This document shows, piece after piece, positions 8,503 to 16,008 of a stretch of DNA of 64,000 bases. Source of the stretch: Rossellomorea aquimaris (GTDB taxonomy: Bacteria > Bacillota > Bacilli > Bacillales > Bacillaceae_B); assembly GCF_035590735.1 (NCBI RefSeq), contig NZ_CP141595.1, positions 2,141,001-2,205,000 on the forward strand, in the 5' to 3' direction. Within the stretch, counting starts at the first letter, position 1. Every line of letters starts with the position of its first letter. A program made the translations under genes and the position numbers. Below the pieces are notes generated by a model. That model worked only from the letters and a program-made list of their open reading frames with translations, ran no database searches and had not been told where the DNA came from.

Positions 8503-8991
8503 ATGGATTTTTCTTTTCAAATCATAACACAAGAGCAAGCTGAGCATATTGCTTACACCTGGAAATATGATGGGGAATATGCATTTTATGATCTTACAGC
8601 GGATAAGGAGGATTTGGCAGAATTTTTAGATGAAAATCAACGTGGAAATTCCACCTATGCTGTGCTTCAAGAAGGGGAAATGATTGGTTTTTACACATTT
8701 AATACATTAAATGAGTCGACTATTGATATCGGTTTAGGCATGCATCCGAATCTTACAGGAAAGGGAAATGGAGAGGCGTTCACAAGGGCGGGTGTTGATT
8801 TCTCAATCGAAAGGTATTCTCCGGAGACATTGACTTTGTCCGTTGCCGCCTTCAACAATCGTGCAATCAAGGTGTATAAGAAAGTGGGCTTCGTTCCCAT
8901 GGAAACATTCATTCAAGAAACAAATGGAGCTCGCTATGAATTTATGAAAATGAGGTATCCCCTTTATAAACAAAGGATAGGGAGAGCATGA
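8503..8991 (+). CDS. GNAT family N-acetyltransferase
   Basis: The 162-residue protein has the GNAT core: a beta-4 segment (IDIGLGMHPNLTGKGNGEAF) with the acetyl-CoA pyrophosphate-binding loop, followed by the NNRAIKVYKKVGF helix and strand typical of RimI-like enzymes. The substrate cannot be predicted. The stop overlaps the start of the next GNAT by 4 bases, so the two are translationally coupled, and both probably follow the pyrH-like gene, since no terminator is seen in the 45-base gap. Confidence 0.85.
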   Translation: MDFSFQIITQEQAEHIAYTWKYDGEYAFYDLTADKEDLAEFLDENQRGNSTYAVLQEGEMIGFYTFNTLNESTIDIGLGMHPNLTGKGNGEAFTRAGVDFSIERYSPETLTLSVAAFNNRAIKVYKKVGFVPMETFIQETNGARYEFMKMRYPLYKQRIGRA

Positions 8992-9410
8992 TGGAGATCA
9001 AGATTCATAACAGATTTGATCCGGATAAGCTAGATGAGATTTGTGCAGTGTACCAGTCAGCAGGGTGGTTGAAGCATTCAAAAGAAGTGCTCACCAAGGT
9101 TTTTCAAAGAAGTGATATCGTATCTTTGGCTGTTTGTGATGGTAGGGTCATAGGAGTTGGAAGGGCTTTAACGGATGGGGTGTTCAATGCAGCGATATAT
9201 GATGTTGTCGTTCATCTCAAGTATCAACAAGTTGGAATCGGCAGTCTCATCATTAGTGACTTATTGGAGCAGTTAAAAGATGTTTCCTGCGTTCAGTTAA
9301 TCTCCACAACGGGTAATGAAGAGTTTTATAGAAAACATGGAATGAAGAAACTGAAAACGGGTATGGCAAGATATTTGAACTCAAGTTTGACGGATGAGTA
9401 TTTGGAATAA
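8988..9410 (+). CDS. GNAT family N-acetyltransferase, coupled to the preceding one
   Basis: The start codon overlaps the previous stop (ATGATG at 8988-8993; 8991 is an alternative start). The 140-residue protein has a VVHLKYQQVGIGSLIISDLL acetyl-CoA loop and a compact C-terminal EFYRKHGMKKL motif, as in GNATs of the YjdJ type. The substrate is unknown. A bidirectional terminator follows, ending this operon. Confidence 0.82.
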   Translation: MMEIKIHNRFDPDKLDEICAVYQSAGWLKHSKEVLTKVFQRSDIVSLAVCDGRVIGVGRALTDGVFNAAIYDVVVHLKYQQVGIGSLIISDLLEQLKDVSCVQLISTTGNEEFYRKHGMKKLKTGMARYLNSSLTDEYLE

Positions 9411-9420
9411 GGTCCAATGA

Positions 9421-9456
9421 ACAAAAGAGACAGCCGCTTGGGACCGTCTCTTTTGT
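9421..9456. terminator. Bidirectional terminator between the GNAT operon and phhB
   Basis: A perfect 11-bp stem (ACAAAAGAGAC / GTCTCTTTTGT) flanked by A and T runs serves both converging genes. Confidence 0.85.
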
Positions 9457-9750
9457 TTACTCCATTCCCTTATACAGATTTTCATACTGATTGGCCAAAT
9501 CAAAGTCCAAGTACGTCAGGCCATGTTCACTCCATGAGGTCAACTCTACAATAACCAATTTGTATTGAATAGTTATAAAAGGATGATGATTCATTTCCTC
9601 GGCTGCCTCTGCCAGTTTATTTACAAACCGTATTCCTTCAAGGTAGTCCTTGAACCGATAGCGCCGTACAATCCACTTCTCTTTTTTTAAGCGCCAATGT
9701 TCAAGAGGTTCAAGTTTATGAGAGAGTGCAGCTTCACTTAACTTCTTCAT
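9457..9750 (-). CDS. phhB: Pterin-4a-carbinolamine dehydratase
   Basis: PCD dehydrates the 4a-hydroxy-tetrahydropterin formed during phenylalanine hydroxylation so that the pterin cofactor can be recycled. The 97-residue protein is the usual length and has the family signature in EEMNHHPFITIQYK, with the catalytic histidine pair, followed by a conserved VELTSWSEHGLTYLDFDLA stretch. Its start overlaps the phhA stop by 4 bases, so the pair is translationally coupled. Expression should follow the T-box upstream of phhA. Confidence 0.93.
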   Translation of the reverse strand: MKKLSEAALSHKLEPLEHWRLKKEKWIVRRYRFKDYLEGIRFVNKLAEAAEEMNHHPFITIQYKLVIVELTSWSEHGLTYLDFDLANQYENLYKGME

Positions 9751-11474
9751 ACCGTAACTCCTTTCTTTCCAAAAATGACATCAAGGCCATTTTGAATGAG
9801 TCGTGCAAACCGATCCTGCTTACTTAAAACGTATAGGTCTTTCAGAAGATCTTCCTTTAACTGAGATTCTGGCTCGTGAATCTGTAGAAGTTCAATAATC
9901 TCAAGTCTAAGCAACCACTCTTCAGGGAAATCCTCTTTCAGCTTGCCTACTATACTATGAGTAAGATCTGTGGAAAAGGCTACTTCTCTCAGTTCCCTGA
10001 CCTCTCTGAATAGGCTGTCTAATGGTATAAGATCAGCAGATTCGCCATCATCTTCATCGATAAGAGGAGTGTCGCCGAAGAAAGCATCATAATCTGCCGC
10101 ATGTGGCCGTGCTGAAACGATTGCACTGCCTACTGCCAAATCGTATGTCCCCCATGAAGGGTGGAATAAAATGTCTTCACCCAAAGTAACCAAACATTCA
10201 TCAATGGTTATGAGGACAAGGCGCTGATGGTGAAAGACGAGATTCTTCACATGTCCAGAAACTTCAATTCCACCATCAAATGTGATTTCCATCATTTTAT
10301 TTATCTCGATGCCATGCTTCCTTAATGCGGCTTCGCTCTGGTTCTCAAGAATGGTGCCATCCTGAAGGATCCCTATAGGAGCACCGAAGCCATCAGCGTG
10401 ATGATCAGTCCCGTGATGATCCAGTTGCTCGTTTTGAATGGAAAGTGAAGTAGGTCCTACGGTTTTGACGTAGATTGCTTCACCTTGCTCATTTTTTATG
10501 ACTTCTTTGAATGTTCCTGTAACTTGTAAACCCGAATTGTATTCGATATGAGCAAGTTGATTTGAACGAATCGCTTTATCAAGCGCTTCAGTCCCACCTT
10601 TTCGGAATGCCATGTTCTCTCCAAATTTCTCTACTTCTTCAATGAGTTGTTCGAAACTTTCACAAACAAATAATTGGGTTTGCATGGAGGTAACATCATA
10701 GCTCGTATGGATGGCGTCTTCGATTGTGAACGCCCGTTTGATCACTTTATTTGATAAACAGTGCTTGCTTTCTCCAACCGATGAAAGCAGTCCTGCACCG
10801 AAGATCTTCGGTTGATGAAAATCCCCGATTAAACCGAATTCCACTGTCCACCAAAAGATTCGCGAAATTTGTTCTGCTTCAGAAAGACCTGATACAGCCT
10901 CTTGCTTTCTAACTAACACCTGCTTCGCTTCTTCAATTTCTTCCAATGTGGAGCTCGGATCCTCCATCACAATGGATAAATGCCTGGTTGCCTCAAAAGC
11001 TTCGTGTTCTTCTTCAGTGGCAAAAGCGTTCGCTCCGATATTGCCGATTATCTTTACAAATCGGGAATAAGTTTCATCAAACAGAATGGGAGCGTGTCCC
11101 GCTGCTTCATGCAATATATCGGGAGCAGGGGTGTATTCAATATTCGATTTTTGACGAATATCCGTCGCTATCGGGAGAATACCGTGAGCTTGAAAATCAA
11201 AGAACGCTGTACCAGGGATCAAACCGTCTACAATCGCAGCCCCCCAGCCAATTTTTGCTAAGTGTCTGTTCATATCACTAACCTTAGGAATTTCGTGTAT
11301 GTTAATACCGGAAGCTTTTAATCCTTCAGTGAAGGCTTCATGTGCGGTATCTTCCAGGAAGTGATGATTTTGTCGCATTACATAACGCCACACGGCATGA
11401 TTGGTAGGGGTGTATAAATGATAATGCTGCTCAGCTACAAATTGCCGTAAATGACTTGGAATGGTATGGTTCAT
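9747..11474 (-). CDS. phhA: Phenylalanine 4-monooxygenase, long Bacillus form
   Basis: This non-haem iron, pterin-dependent enzyme hydroxylates phenylalanine to tyrosine. The catalytic domain occupies about residues 1-290, with iron ligands His122 and His127 in HEAAGHAPILFDE and Glu212 in WWTVEFG. The remaining 280 residues are an extra C-terminal region seen in Bacillus homologues of about 580 residues but absent from the 260-residue proteobacterial enzymes; I cannot assign it a role. PhhB is coupled downstream. A T-box with a tyrosine specifier precedes it, so the operon is probably switched on by uncharged tRNA-Tyr and serves tyrosine supply. Confidence 0.93.
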   Translation of the reverse strand: MNHTIPSHLRQFVAEQHYHLYTPTNHAVWRYVMRQNHHFLEDTAHEAFTEGLKASGINIHEIPKVSDMNRHLAKIGWGAAIVDGLIPGTAFFDFQAHGILPIATDIRQKSNIEYTPAPDILHEAAGHAPILFDETYSRFVKIIGNIGANAFATEEEHEAFEATRHLSIVMEDPSSTLEEIEEAKQVLVRKQEAVSGLSEAEQISRIFWWTVEFGLIGDFHQPKIFGAGLLSSVGESKHCLSNKVIKRAFTIEDAIHTSYDVTSMQTQLFVCESFEQLIEEVEKFGENMAFRKGGTEALDKAIRSNQLAHIEYNSGLQVTGTFKEVIKNEQGEAIYVKTVGPTSLSIQNEQLDHHGTDHHADGFGAPIGILQDGTILENQSEAALRKHGIEINKMMEITFDGGIEVSGHVKNLVFHHQRLVLITIDECLVTLGEDILFHPSWGTYDLAVGSAIVSARPHAADYDAFFGDTPLIDEDDGESADLIPLDSLFREVRELREVAFSTDLTHSIVGKLKEDFPEEWLLRLEIIELLQIHEPESQLKEDLLKDLYVLSKQDRFARLIQNGLDVIFGKKGVTV

Positions 11475-11544
11475 ATTAATTTCTCCTTATTTCTAGATGT
11501 TGTTTAGTGCTTAAACGCTTTTATGTGTGAAAGTGGATGCATAC

Positions 11545-11790
11545 AAAAAATCCCTGCTGAATAAATCAGCAGGGACGAATAAGATCGCGGTACCACCCTT
11601 GTTGTAAGCAATTGCCTACCACTCAAATTGATAACGGACAATAACCGTCTTGTTCCACTATAGAACAAGAAGCTCCAGAAACGTAATTCATGAATTTCCT
11701 ATGTACTAGTTCCCAGCACCACTAGCTCTCTATAACAGGGAGGAAATCACTACTTCAAATCCATCACAGCTCTTTTAAAATATGTATGAT
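11545..11790 (-). promoter_or_regulatory. T-box riboswitch of phhA, tyrosine specific
   Basis: Read on the minus strand this has stem I with AGAGAG and GGTGCTGGGAA distal-loop motifs, the T-box sequence AGGGTGGTACCGCG (11586-11599) and a terminator (11545-11575) made of GTCCCTGCTGA and its complement with a T6 tail. The specifier context GAATTACG gives TAC (Tyr, 11683-11685), and the same GAATTAC is found in the tyrZ leader at about 52677. The antiterminator bulge TGGT matches a tRNA with discriminator A. Confidence 0.92.
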
Positions 11791-11803
11791 CAAGATGCTT
11801 TAT

Positions 11804-11833
11804 ATCTTAAACGCTTTTAAGCGTTAAAGTCAA
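11804..11833 (-). promoter_or_regulatory. phhA promoter with a palindrome in its spacer
   Basis: On the minus strand, TTGACT (11828-11833), an 18-base spacer and TAAGAT (11804-11809). The spacer is a near-palindrome: TTAAACGCTT TTA AGCGTTAA on the plus strand, 11807-11827. A second half-copy, CTTAAACGCTTTTA, occurs at 11510-11523 just before the phhA start. The placement suggests a repressor operator acting on top of the T-box. Confidence 0.55.
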
Positions 11834-11900
11834 GCAGAACTTTTACGGAGTATATAATAATATAATTCAAGTGAAGGTGAATCAATAAAGCCCGACAGAT

Positions 11901-11928
11901 AAAAACGCCAGGAAATCCTGGCGTTTTT
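11901..11928. terminator. Bidirectional terminator after the small coiled-coil gene
   Basis: A perfect 12-bp stem (AAAAACGCCAGG / CCTGGCGTTTTT) with an AAAT loop, starting three bases past the stop of the minus-strand gene. Confidence 0.88.
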
Positions 11929-11930
11929 AT

Positions 11931-12155
11931 TTATAAAATTTGTGTTTTTTCCTTAGGGCCCTGAAGTTTCATTTGTTCTAATTCGAGTCTCATTTTCTGG
12001 GTTTCAATTACAAAGTTTTCATGCTTCAGTTTTTCCAGTTCGAGTTGGTCTTCTATCATTTTTTGCTTTAGCTTGGATTGTTTTTGGAAATGGTCCGTAA
12101 TGATTCCGAGGATGGGTATCGAAAAAATCATGATAACAGCAATGGTTCCAGTCAT
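11931..12155 (-). CDS. Small membrane-anchored coiled-coil protein
   Basis: The 74-residue protein has one N-terminal transmembrane helix (residues 3-21), followed by a highly charged helix rich in Lys, Glu, Leu and Met (residues 25-65) with a clear heptad-like pattern. The build recalls PspB and other small stress-membrane proteins, but sequence similarity cannot be judged here. It is monocistronic with its own terminator and has a good ribosome site (AGGAGG on the minus strand). No function is assigned. Confidence 0.68.
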   Translation of the reverse strand: MTGTIAVIMIFSIPILGIITDHFQKQSKLKQKMIEDQLELEKLKHENFVIETQKMRLELEQMKLQGPKEKTQIL

Positions 12156-12328
12156 GACAATCCTCCTTTTTCTCCTAATCGTATTCGTTACTTAATAGTT
12201 AAATTATAACAAAACATGAGATGAATTAGTATATAGTGTGATATTGTTAAGATAGAATCTTCATAGAAGTATATACGAATAAAAACGTGAAAGAGTTTCA
12301 TCATTTATAAAAAAAGGGGGGGATTGCT

Positions 12329-12886
12329 GTGCAGGAGACAAGACATTTTCCTGAATTGGAAACAACCCGTTTACGTTTAAGAGAGCTTCAATTAAATGAT
12401 GCACATTTTATCTTGAACTTGTATTCAGATGAAAATGTGTGCAAATTTCTCTATGACGAGGAATTGTATACGAATATTGATGAGGCCAATAACTTTATAG
12501 AGTGGAATACATATTGCGAAAACAAAAACCATAATCGTTGGGGGATCATAAGGAAAGCGGATGAAGTTATTATGGGAACCGTCGGATTTCATTTGTGGGA
12601 TCGCTATAATCATATTGCAGAAATAGGGTACGATTTGGCTGAGGAATTCTGGGGGGGAGGCTATATAACTGAAGCCGTGGAAAAATGCTTGGAGCACGGC
12701 TTTGTTTTTTTACGAATAAACCGAATTCAGGCTTATGTAGCACCAGAAAATTATTCTTCCATCCATGTCCTGGAGAAGCTCGGATTTAAAAAAGAAGGGA
12801 TTTACAGAGACAAGCTTTTTTTTCGGGGAGAATACTACGACCTCTATTGTTATTCATTGTTAAAAAGAGAGTGGAAGAGGCTATAA
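12329..12886 (+). CDS. GNAT acetyltransferase, RimJ/RimL type
   Basis: The GTG start at 12329 follows an AAAAAGGGGGGG ribosome binding site. The 185-residue protein begins with ETTRLRLRELQLNDAHFIL, the typical RimJ/RimL opening, and carries EIGYDLAEEFWGGGYITEA as the acetyl-CoA loop and NYSSIHVLEKLGFKKEG near the C-terminus. The family acetylates N-termini of ribosomal proteins or small amines; the substrate is not predictable. Its 3' end overlaps the converging DUF2062 gene by 6 bases. Confidence 0.88.
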   Translation: MQETRHFPELETTRLRLRELQLNDAHFILNLYSDENVCKFLYDEELYTNIDEANNFIEWNTYCENKNHNRWGIIRKADEVIMGTVGFHLWDRYNHIAEIGYDLAEEFWGGGYITEAVEKCLEHGFVFLRINRIQAYVAPENYSSIHVLEKLGFKKEGIYRDKLFFRGEYYDLYCYSLLKREWKRL

Positions 12887-13348
12887 ATTCCACTTCTTCT
12901 GCACATACGTAAGCATAGTCTCCCGGTATTTTCTTATAATGGAATTCATGATTAAGTACGTGAGGATGCCGAATAAGGGGATATTGATGAACATCCCTAT
13001 AAAGAATGCTTTCCCCAATTGCATCCCCACGTCTACTGCTTCACTGGCGTAGTCTACAGAAGGATCGATTACATCAATGGGGTAGAAGAGATATCCTACA
13101 ACAAGATTCAAGTAGAAGAAAAAAGGGAAAGCCCAAATCAAGGAGACCCCTCCAAGTAATCCAGCGAATGAATTCCCTTTAAACATCTTTGCACAGGCTG
13201 TGGAAATGAATGGACCTATGCCAAAAGAGGGAACGAAGTTGATTAATAATCCAACTGTGAATCCTAATGCAATACTGTGAGAGTTATCTTTGATACGCAA
13301 TAGCTTTAGAGTAAGACATTTACATTCACGAAGCTTTTTTCTAATCAT
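12881..13348 (-). CDS. DUF2062 domain membrane protein
   Basis: The 155-residue protein has three hydrophobic segments and the DUF2062 signature near residues 22-50 (SHSIALGFTVGLLINFVPSFG), a family of small membrane proteins found across bacteria without an established role. A basic, Cys-containing N-terminus (RKKLRECKCL) probably faces the cytoplasm. It is monocistronic and converges with the GNAT gene. Confidence 0.82.
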   Translation of the reverse strand: MIRKKLRECKCLTLKLLRIKDNSHSIALGFTVGLLINFVPSFGIGPFISTACAKMFKGNSFAGLLGGVSLIWAFPFFFYLNLVVGYLFYPIDVIDPSVDYASEAVDVGMQLGKAFFIGMFINIPLFGILTYLIMNSIIRKYRETMLTYVQKKWNL

Positions 13349-13525
13349 GAGATCAACACCAATTATCGTTTACTAGCATACTCAGTATATAGTATGGTCA
13401 ACTTTCAGTATTCTAAATAAAAATTTCATAAGATTACATGAAGATTTTTTACAACATTTCTTTAAGAAAATCTGTAACATGGTATCCTATAAGTAATAGA
13501 ATTTTTTGTAGAGCGAGGATAAAAG

Positions 13526-14200
13526 ATGAAACTAACGAAAAAAATACCCAATATGGTCACGTTGGGAAATCTGTATTGCGGTTTTTTATCAATTGGATTT
13601 GCCGCAAGCGGACAATTTAAAAACGCAGCAATACTAATTATTATTGGCATGATGCTTGATAGCATGGACGGCAGACTGGCGAGAATGCTGCAAGCGGATA
13701 GTGTATTAGGAAAGGAATTGGATTCATTAGCTGATATTGTTACGTTTGGAGTCGCACCTTCCTTTCTTGTGTATTATACATATTTCTTTCAATTTGGATT
13801 GTTAGGGTTTATCGTGGCAGGATTATTTCCATTATTCGGAGCCTATCGCCTGGCAAGGTTCAATACGAGTCCGCCGAAATCTTCCCTTCATTATTTCGTG
13901 GGGGTACCGATTACGGCAGCAGGTGGTATCCTGGCGATTCTCACCCTGTTTGGAGACTTTATACCAAATATCGTGACAACGGTCATTTTCACAGCAATGT
14001 GTTTTCTCATGGTGAGCCGTATACGAATCCCGAGTCTCAAGGAAGTTCCTTTACCTAAGTACGGAACGATCGTGACTCTCTTCATTGGAGCATTGCTATT
14101 TGTCATCTACAAAGGGACTTATGAGCAGTTTCCCTATTTGATTTACATTGCCACACCCCTGTATATCGCATATCTGACGTATCGATTTATAAAAAGATAA
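13526..14200 (+). CDS. pssA: CDP-diacylglycerol-serine O-phosphatidyltransferase
   Basis: PssA makes phosphatidylserine from CDP-diacylglycerol and serine, the precursor of phosphatidylethanolamine. The 224-residue membrane protein has the CDP-alcohol phosphatidyltransferase signature D-x2-DG-x2-AR-x8-G-x3-D-x3-D at residues 50-75 (DSMDGRLARML, then GKELDSLAD), followed by six or so hydrophobic helices. In Bacillus subtilis pssA is followed by ybfM and psd; here a terminator follows directly, so psd is elsewhere. Ribosome site GAGCGAGGA precedes the ATG. Confidence 0.94.
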   Translation: MKLTKKIPNMVTLGNLYCGFLSIGFAASGQFKNAAILIIIGMMLDSMDGRLARMLQADSVLGKELDSLADIVTFGVAPSFLVYYTYFFQFGLLGFIVAGLFPLFGAYRLARFNTSPPKSSLHYFVGVPITAAGGILAILTLFGDFIPNIVTTVIFTAMCFLMVSRIRIPSLKEVPLPKYGTIVTLFIGALLFVIYKGTYEQFPYLIYIATPLYIAYLTYRFIKR

Positions 14201-14204
14201 AAAT

Positions 14205-14243
14205 AAAAATGATCCAGGCATTCATTGCCCGGATCATTTTTTA
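14205..14243 (+). terminator. Terminator of pssA
   Basis: AAAAATGATCC-A-GGC pairs with GCC-C-GGATCATTTTT, an 11-bp plus 3-bp stem with a single mismatch, ending in a T run. Confidence 0.85.
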
Positions 14244-14302
14244 TTTTCCACTGTAATATCAAAGTGCTAGGACCAGGTCCCTTGCAAAGTCAACTTAATG
14301 AC

Positions 14303-15487
14303 TTATATAAAACCCATAACGAGTCCACCCACTGCTCCTGTCATCACGACGATCCAAGGTGGAAGTTTCCAAAAGACCAGCATGCTAAACAAAACCGAAG
14401 CAAAGGCAAAATCCAGTGGAGCAAGGATGGATGAAGTCCATATGGGGTGGTAAAAAGCTGCAATCAGAATTCCTACGACAGCGGCATTGACTCCCATCAG
14501 CGCGCCTTTTATCTTAGGATTTCTACGGAGGGAATCCCAGAATGGGAGCGTCCCTAAAATGAGTAGAAAGGCTGGAAGGAAAATCGCGAAAGTCGCAAGC
14601 AATCCTCCCTGCCACCCATCAATCACAGCACCAATATAAGCTGCAAATGTGAAGAGAGGACCTGGAACCGCCTGGGCTGCACCATACCCTGCCAAAAAAG
14701 CTTCTTCCGTTAACCATCCGGTAGGAACAAACTCCCGTTCAAGCAGAGGCAAGACAACATGACCTCCACCAAAAACCAATGACCCGGAACGATAGAAGCT
14801 ATCGAATAAAGCGATCCATTCAAGTGCAGTCAATTCCCTCAGGAACGGAAGAAGAAATAGTAATCCGAAGAATATAACTAAACAAATCACTGCGAATCTG
14901 CGAGAAATCGGGAAGTCGATTCGGGCTTCATCGTCGGGTTTATGTTGTTTAAAGAGTAGATATCCAATGAAAGCTGATAGAAGAATGACCCCAATTTGTG
15001 AAAACGCTGTCTGCCATAATAAAATGACCACTAAAGCAAACAATGCAATCGCTTTTCGTTTTAAATCGGGCGTCAACTTTTTCGCCATTCCTAAAATAGC
15101 ATGAGCAACGACTGCAACTGCGACAATCTTTAACCCGTGTATCCACCCTGCATCTGCCACATCTAATCCTTGAAGAATAATGGCGAAAAGAATCAATGCA
15201 ATGACAGAAGGGAGTGTAAAACCTAAAAATGAAACAATTCCTCCAAGCACTCCCGCCCGCATGATACCAATGCCCATTCCGACTTGAGAGCTTGCAGGAC
15301 CAGGGAGAAATTGGCAAAGAGCGACCAAATCTGCGTAACTCTTTTCATCCATCCATTTTCGTCTGCGAACATATTCTTCATGAAAGTATCCTAAATGGGC
15401 AACCGGCCCACCAAACGATGTAAGACCGAGTCTTGTTGAAATGAACAGTATTTCAATCAGAGACTTTAAACTGCTTGATGTTTTCAT
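14303..15487 (-). CDS. chrA: Chromate transporter, two-domain ChrA
   Basis: This is a membrane protein of 394 residues with the duplicated CHR domain. The N-terminal repeat has TSFGGPVAHLGYFHEEYV and QFLPGPASSQVGMGIG; the second has SLVFGGGHVVLPLLEREFV and GYGAAQAVPGPLFTFAAYIG. Long ChrA proteins export chromate or couple it to sulfate exchange. The open frame extends to 15535, but start ATG 15487 has AAGGTG upstream and avoids overlap with padR, so I use it. It lies directly behind a PadR regulator, a frequent arrangement for chrA in Firmicutes. Confidence 0.93.
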   Translation of the reverse strand: MKTSSSLKSLIEILFISTRLGLTSFGGPVAHLGYFHEEYVRRRKWMDEKSYADLVALCQFLPGPASSQVGMGIGIMRAGVLGGIVSFLGFTLPSVIALILFAIILQGLDVADAGWIHGLKIVAVAVVAHAILGMAKKLTPDLKRKAIALFALVVILLWQTAFSQIGVILLSAFIGYLLFKQHKPDDEARIDFPISRRFAVICLVIFFGLLFLLPFLRELTALEWIALFDSFYRSGSLVFGGGHVVLPLLEREFVPTGWLTEEAFLAGYGAAQAVPGPLFTFAAYIGAVIDGWQGGLLATFAIFLPAFLLILGTLPFWDSLRRNPKIKGALMGVNAAVVGILIAAFYHPIWTSSILAPLDFAFASVLFSMLVFWKLPPWIVVMTGAVGGLVMGFI

Positions 15488-15506
15488 TATAATTTCACCT
15501 TCTTTG

Positions 15507-15815
15507 CTAGTCTTTGATTTCTTTAAATAGCTCATAAGCTTTCACCCGTGCTTCACTGAGTACTTTAATTCCTTTATCTGTGGTCGTATAATACTTTCTG
15601 ATCTTGCCGTCCACGTTTTTCTCTTCTTTTGTTAGTAGTCCGTCAATCTCCATTGAGTGAAGTATGGGATACAATGTACCAGAGCTTATGCTATACCCAT
15701 GTTCTCTTAATTCTTCTAACATCCACGTACCGTAAATGGGCTCTTCTTTGGCGTGGTGGAGAATATGGATTTGAATAAACCCGAGAAAGAGTTTCCTTAA
15801 TACTTTGTCTTCCAA
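15507..15815 (-). CDS. PadR family transcriptional regulator
   Basis: The 102-residue protein has a PadR winged helix: LGFIQIHILHHAKEEPIYG, YSISSGTLYPILHSME (recognition helix) and KIRKYYTTTDKG wing. It is probably co-transcribed with chrA, whose start is 20 bases downstream, and probably represses its own operon; chromate is a candidate inducer by context only. The upstream palindrome at 15849-15865 is a likely operator. Confidence 0.9.
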   Translation of the reverse strand: MEDKVLRKLFLGFIQIHILHHAKEEPIYGTWMLEELREHGYSISSGTLYPILHSMEIDGLLTKEEKNVDGKIRKYYTTTDKGIKVLSEARVKAYELFKEIKD

Positions 15816-15848
15816 ATAAAGACCTCCTAATATTCAAATCGAATTTCA

Positions 15849-15865
15849 ATATCGAAAGTCGATAT
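15849..15865. promoter_or_regulatory. Palindrome upstream of padR-chrA, candidate operator
   Basis: A perfect inverted repeat, ATATCGA-AAG-TCGATAT, 35 bases before the padR start. PadR-family operators are typically dyads of this size. Binding is inferred only. Confidence 0.55.
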
Positions 15866-16008
15866 CAAAATTTTATACAAAGACTGTAACATGAAAAGTG
15901 TGCTGATTCAAAGCTTTGATGGCTAATTTACAAACTCTTAACAAAAGGTATTTATGTATGTAAAAAAGCCATATCCGCAACGGATACAGCTAACGTTCAT
16001 CAATATCT

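Noticed and set aside
14241..14302. GGACCAGGTCC near the chrA end as a related repeat
   Set aside because: It is a different palindrome without the CGTCC core, seen once, so I do not group it with the dispersed motif.
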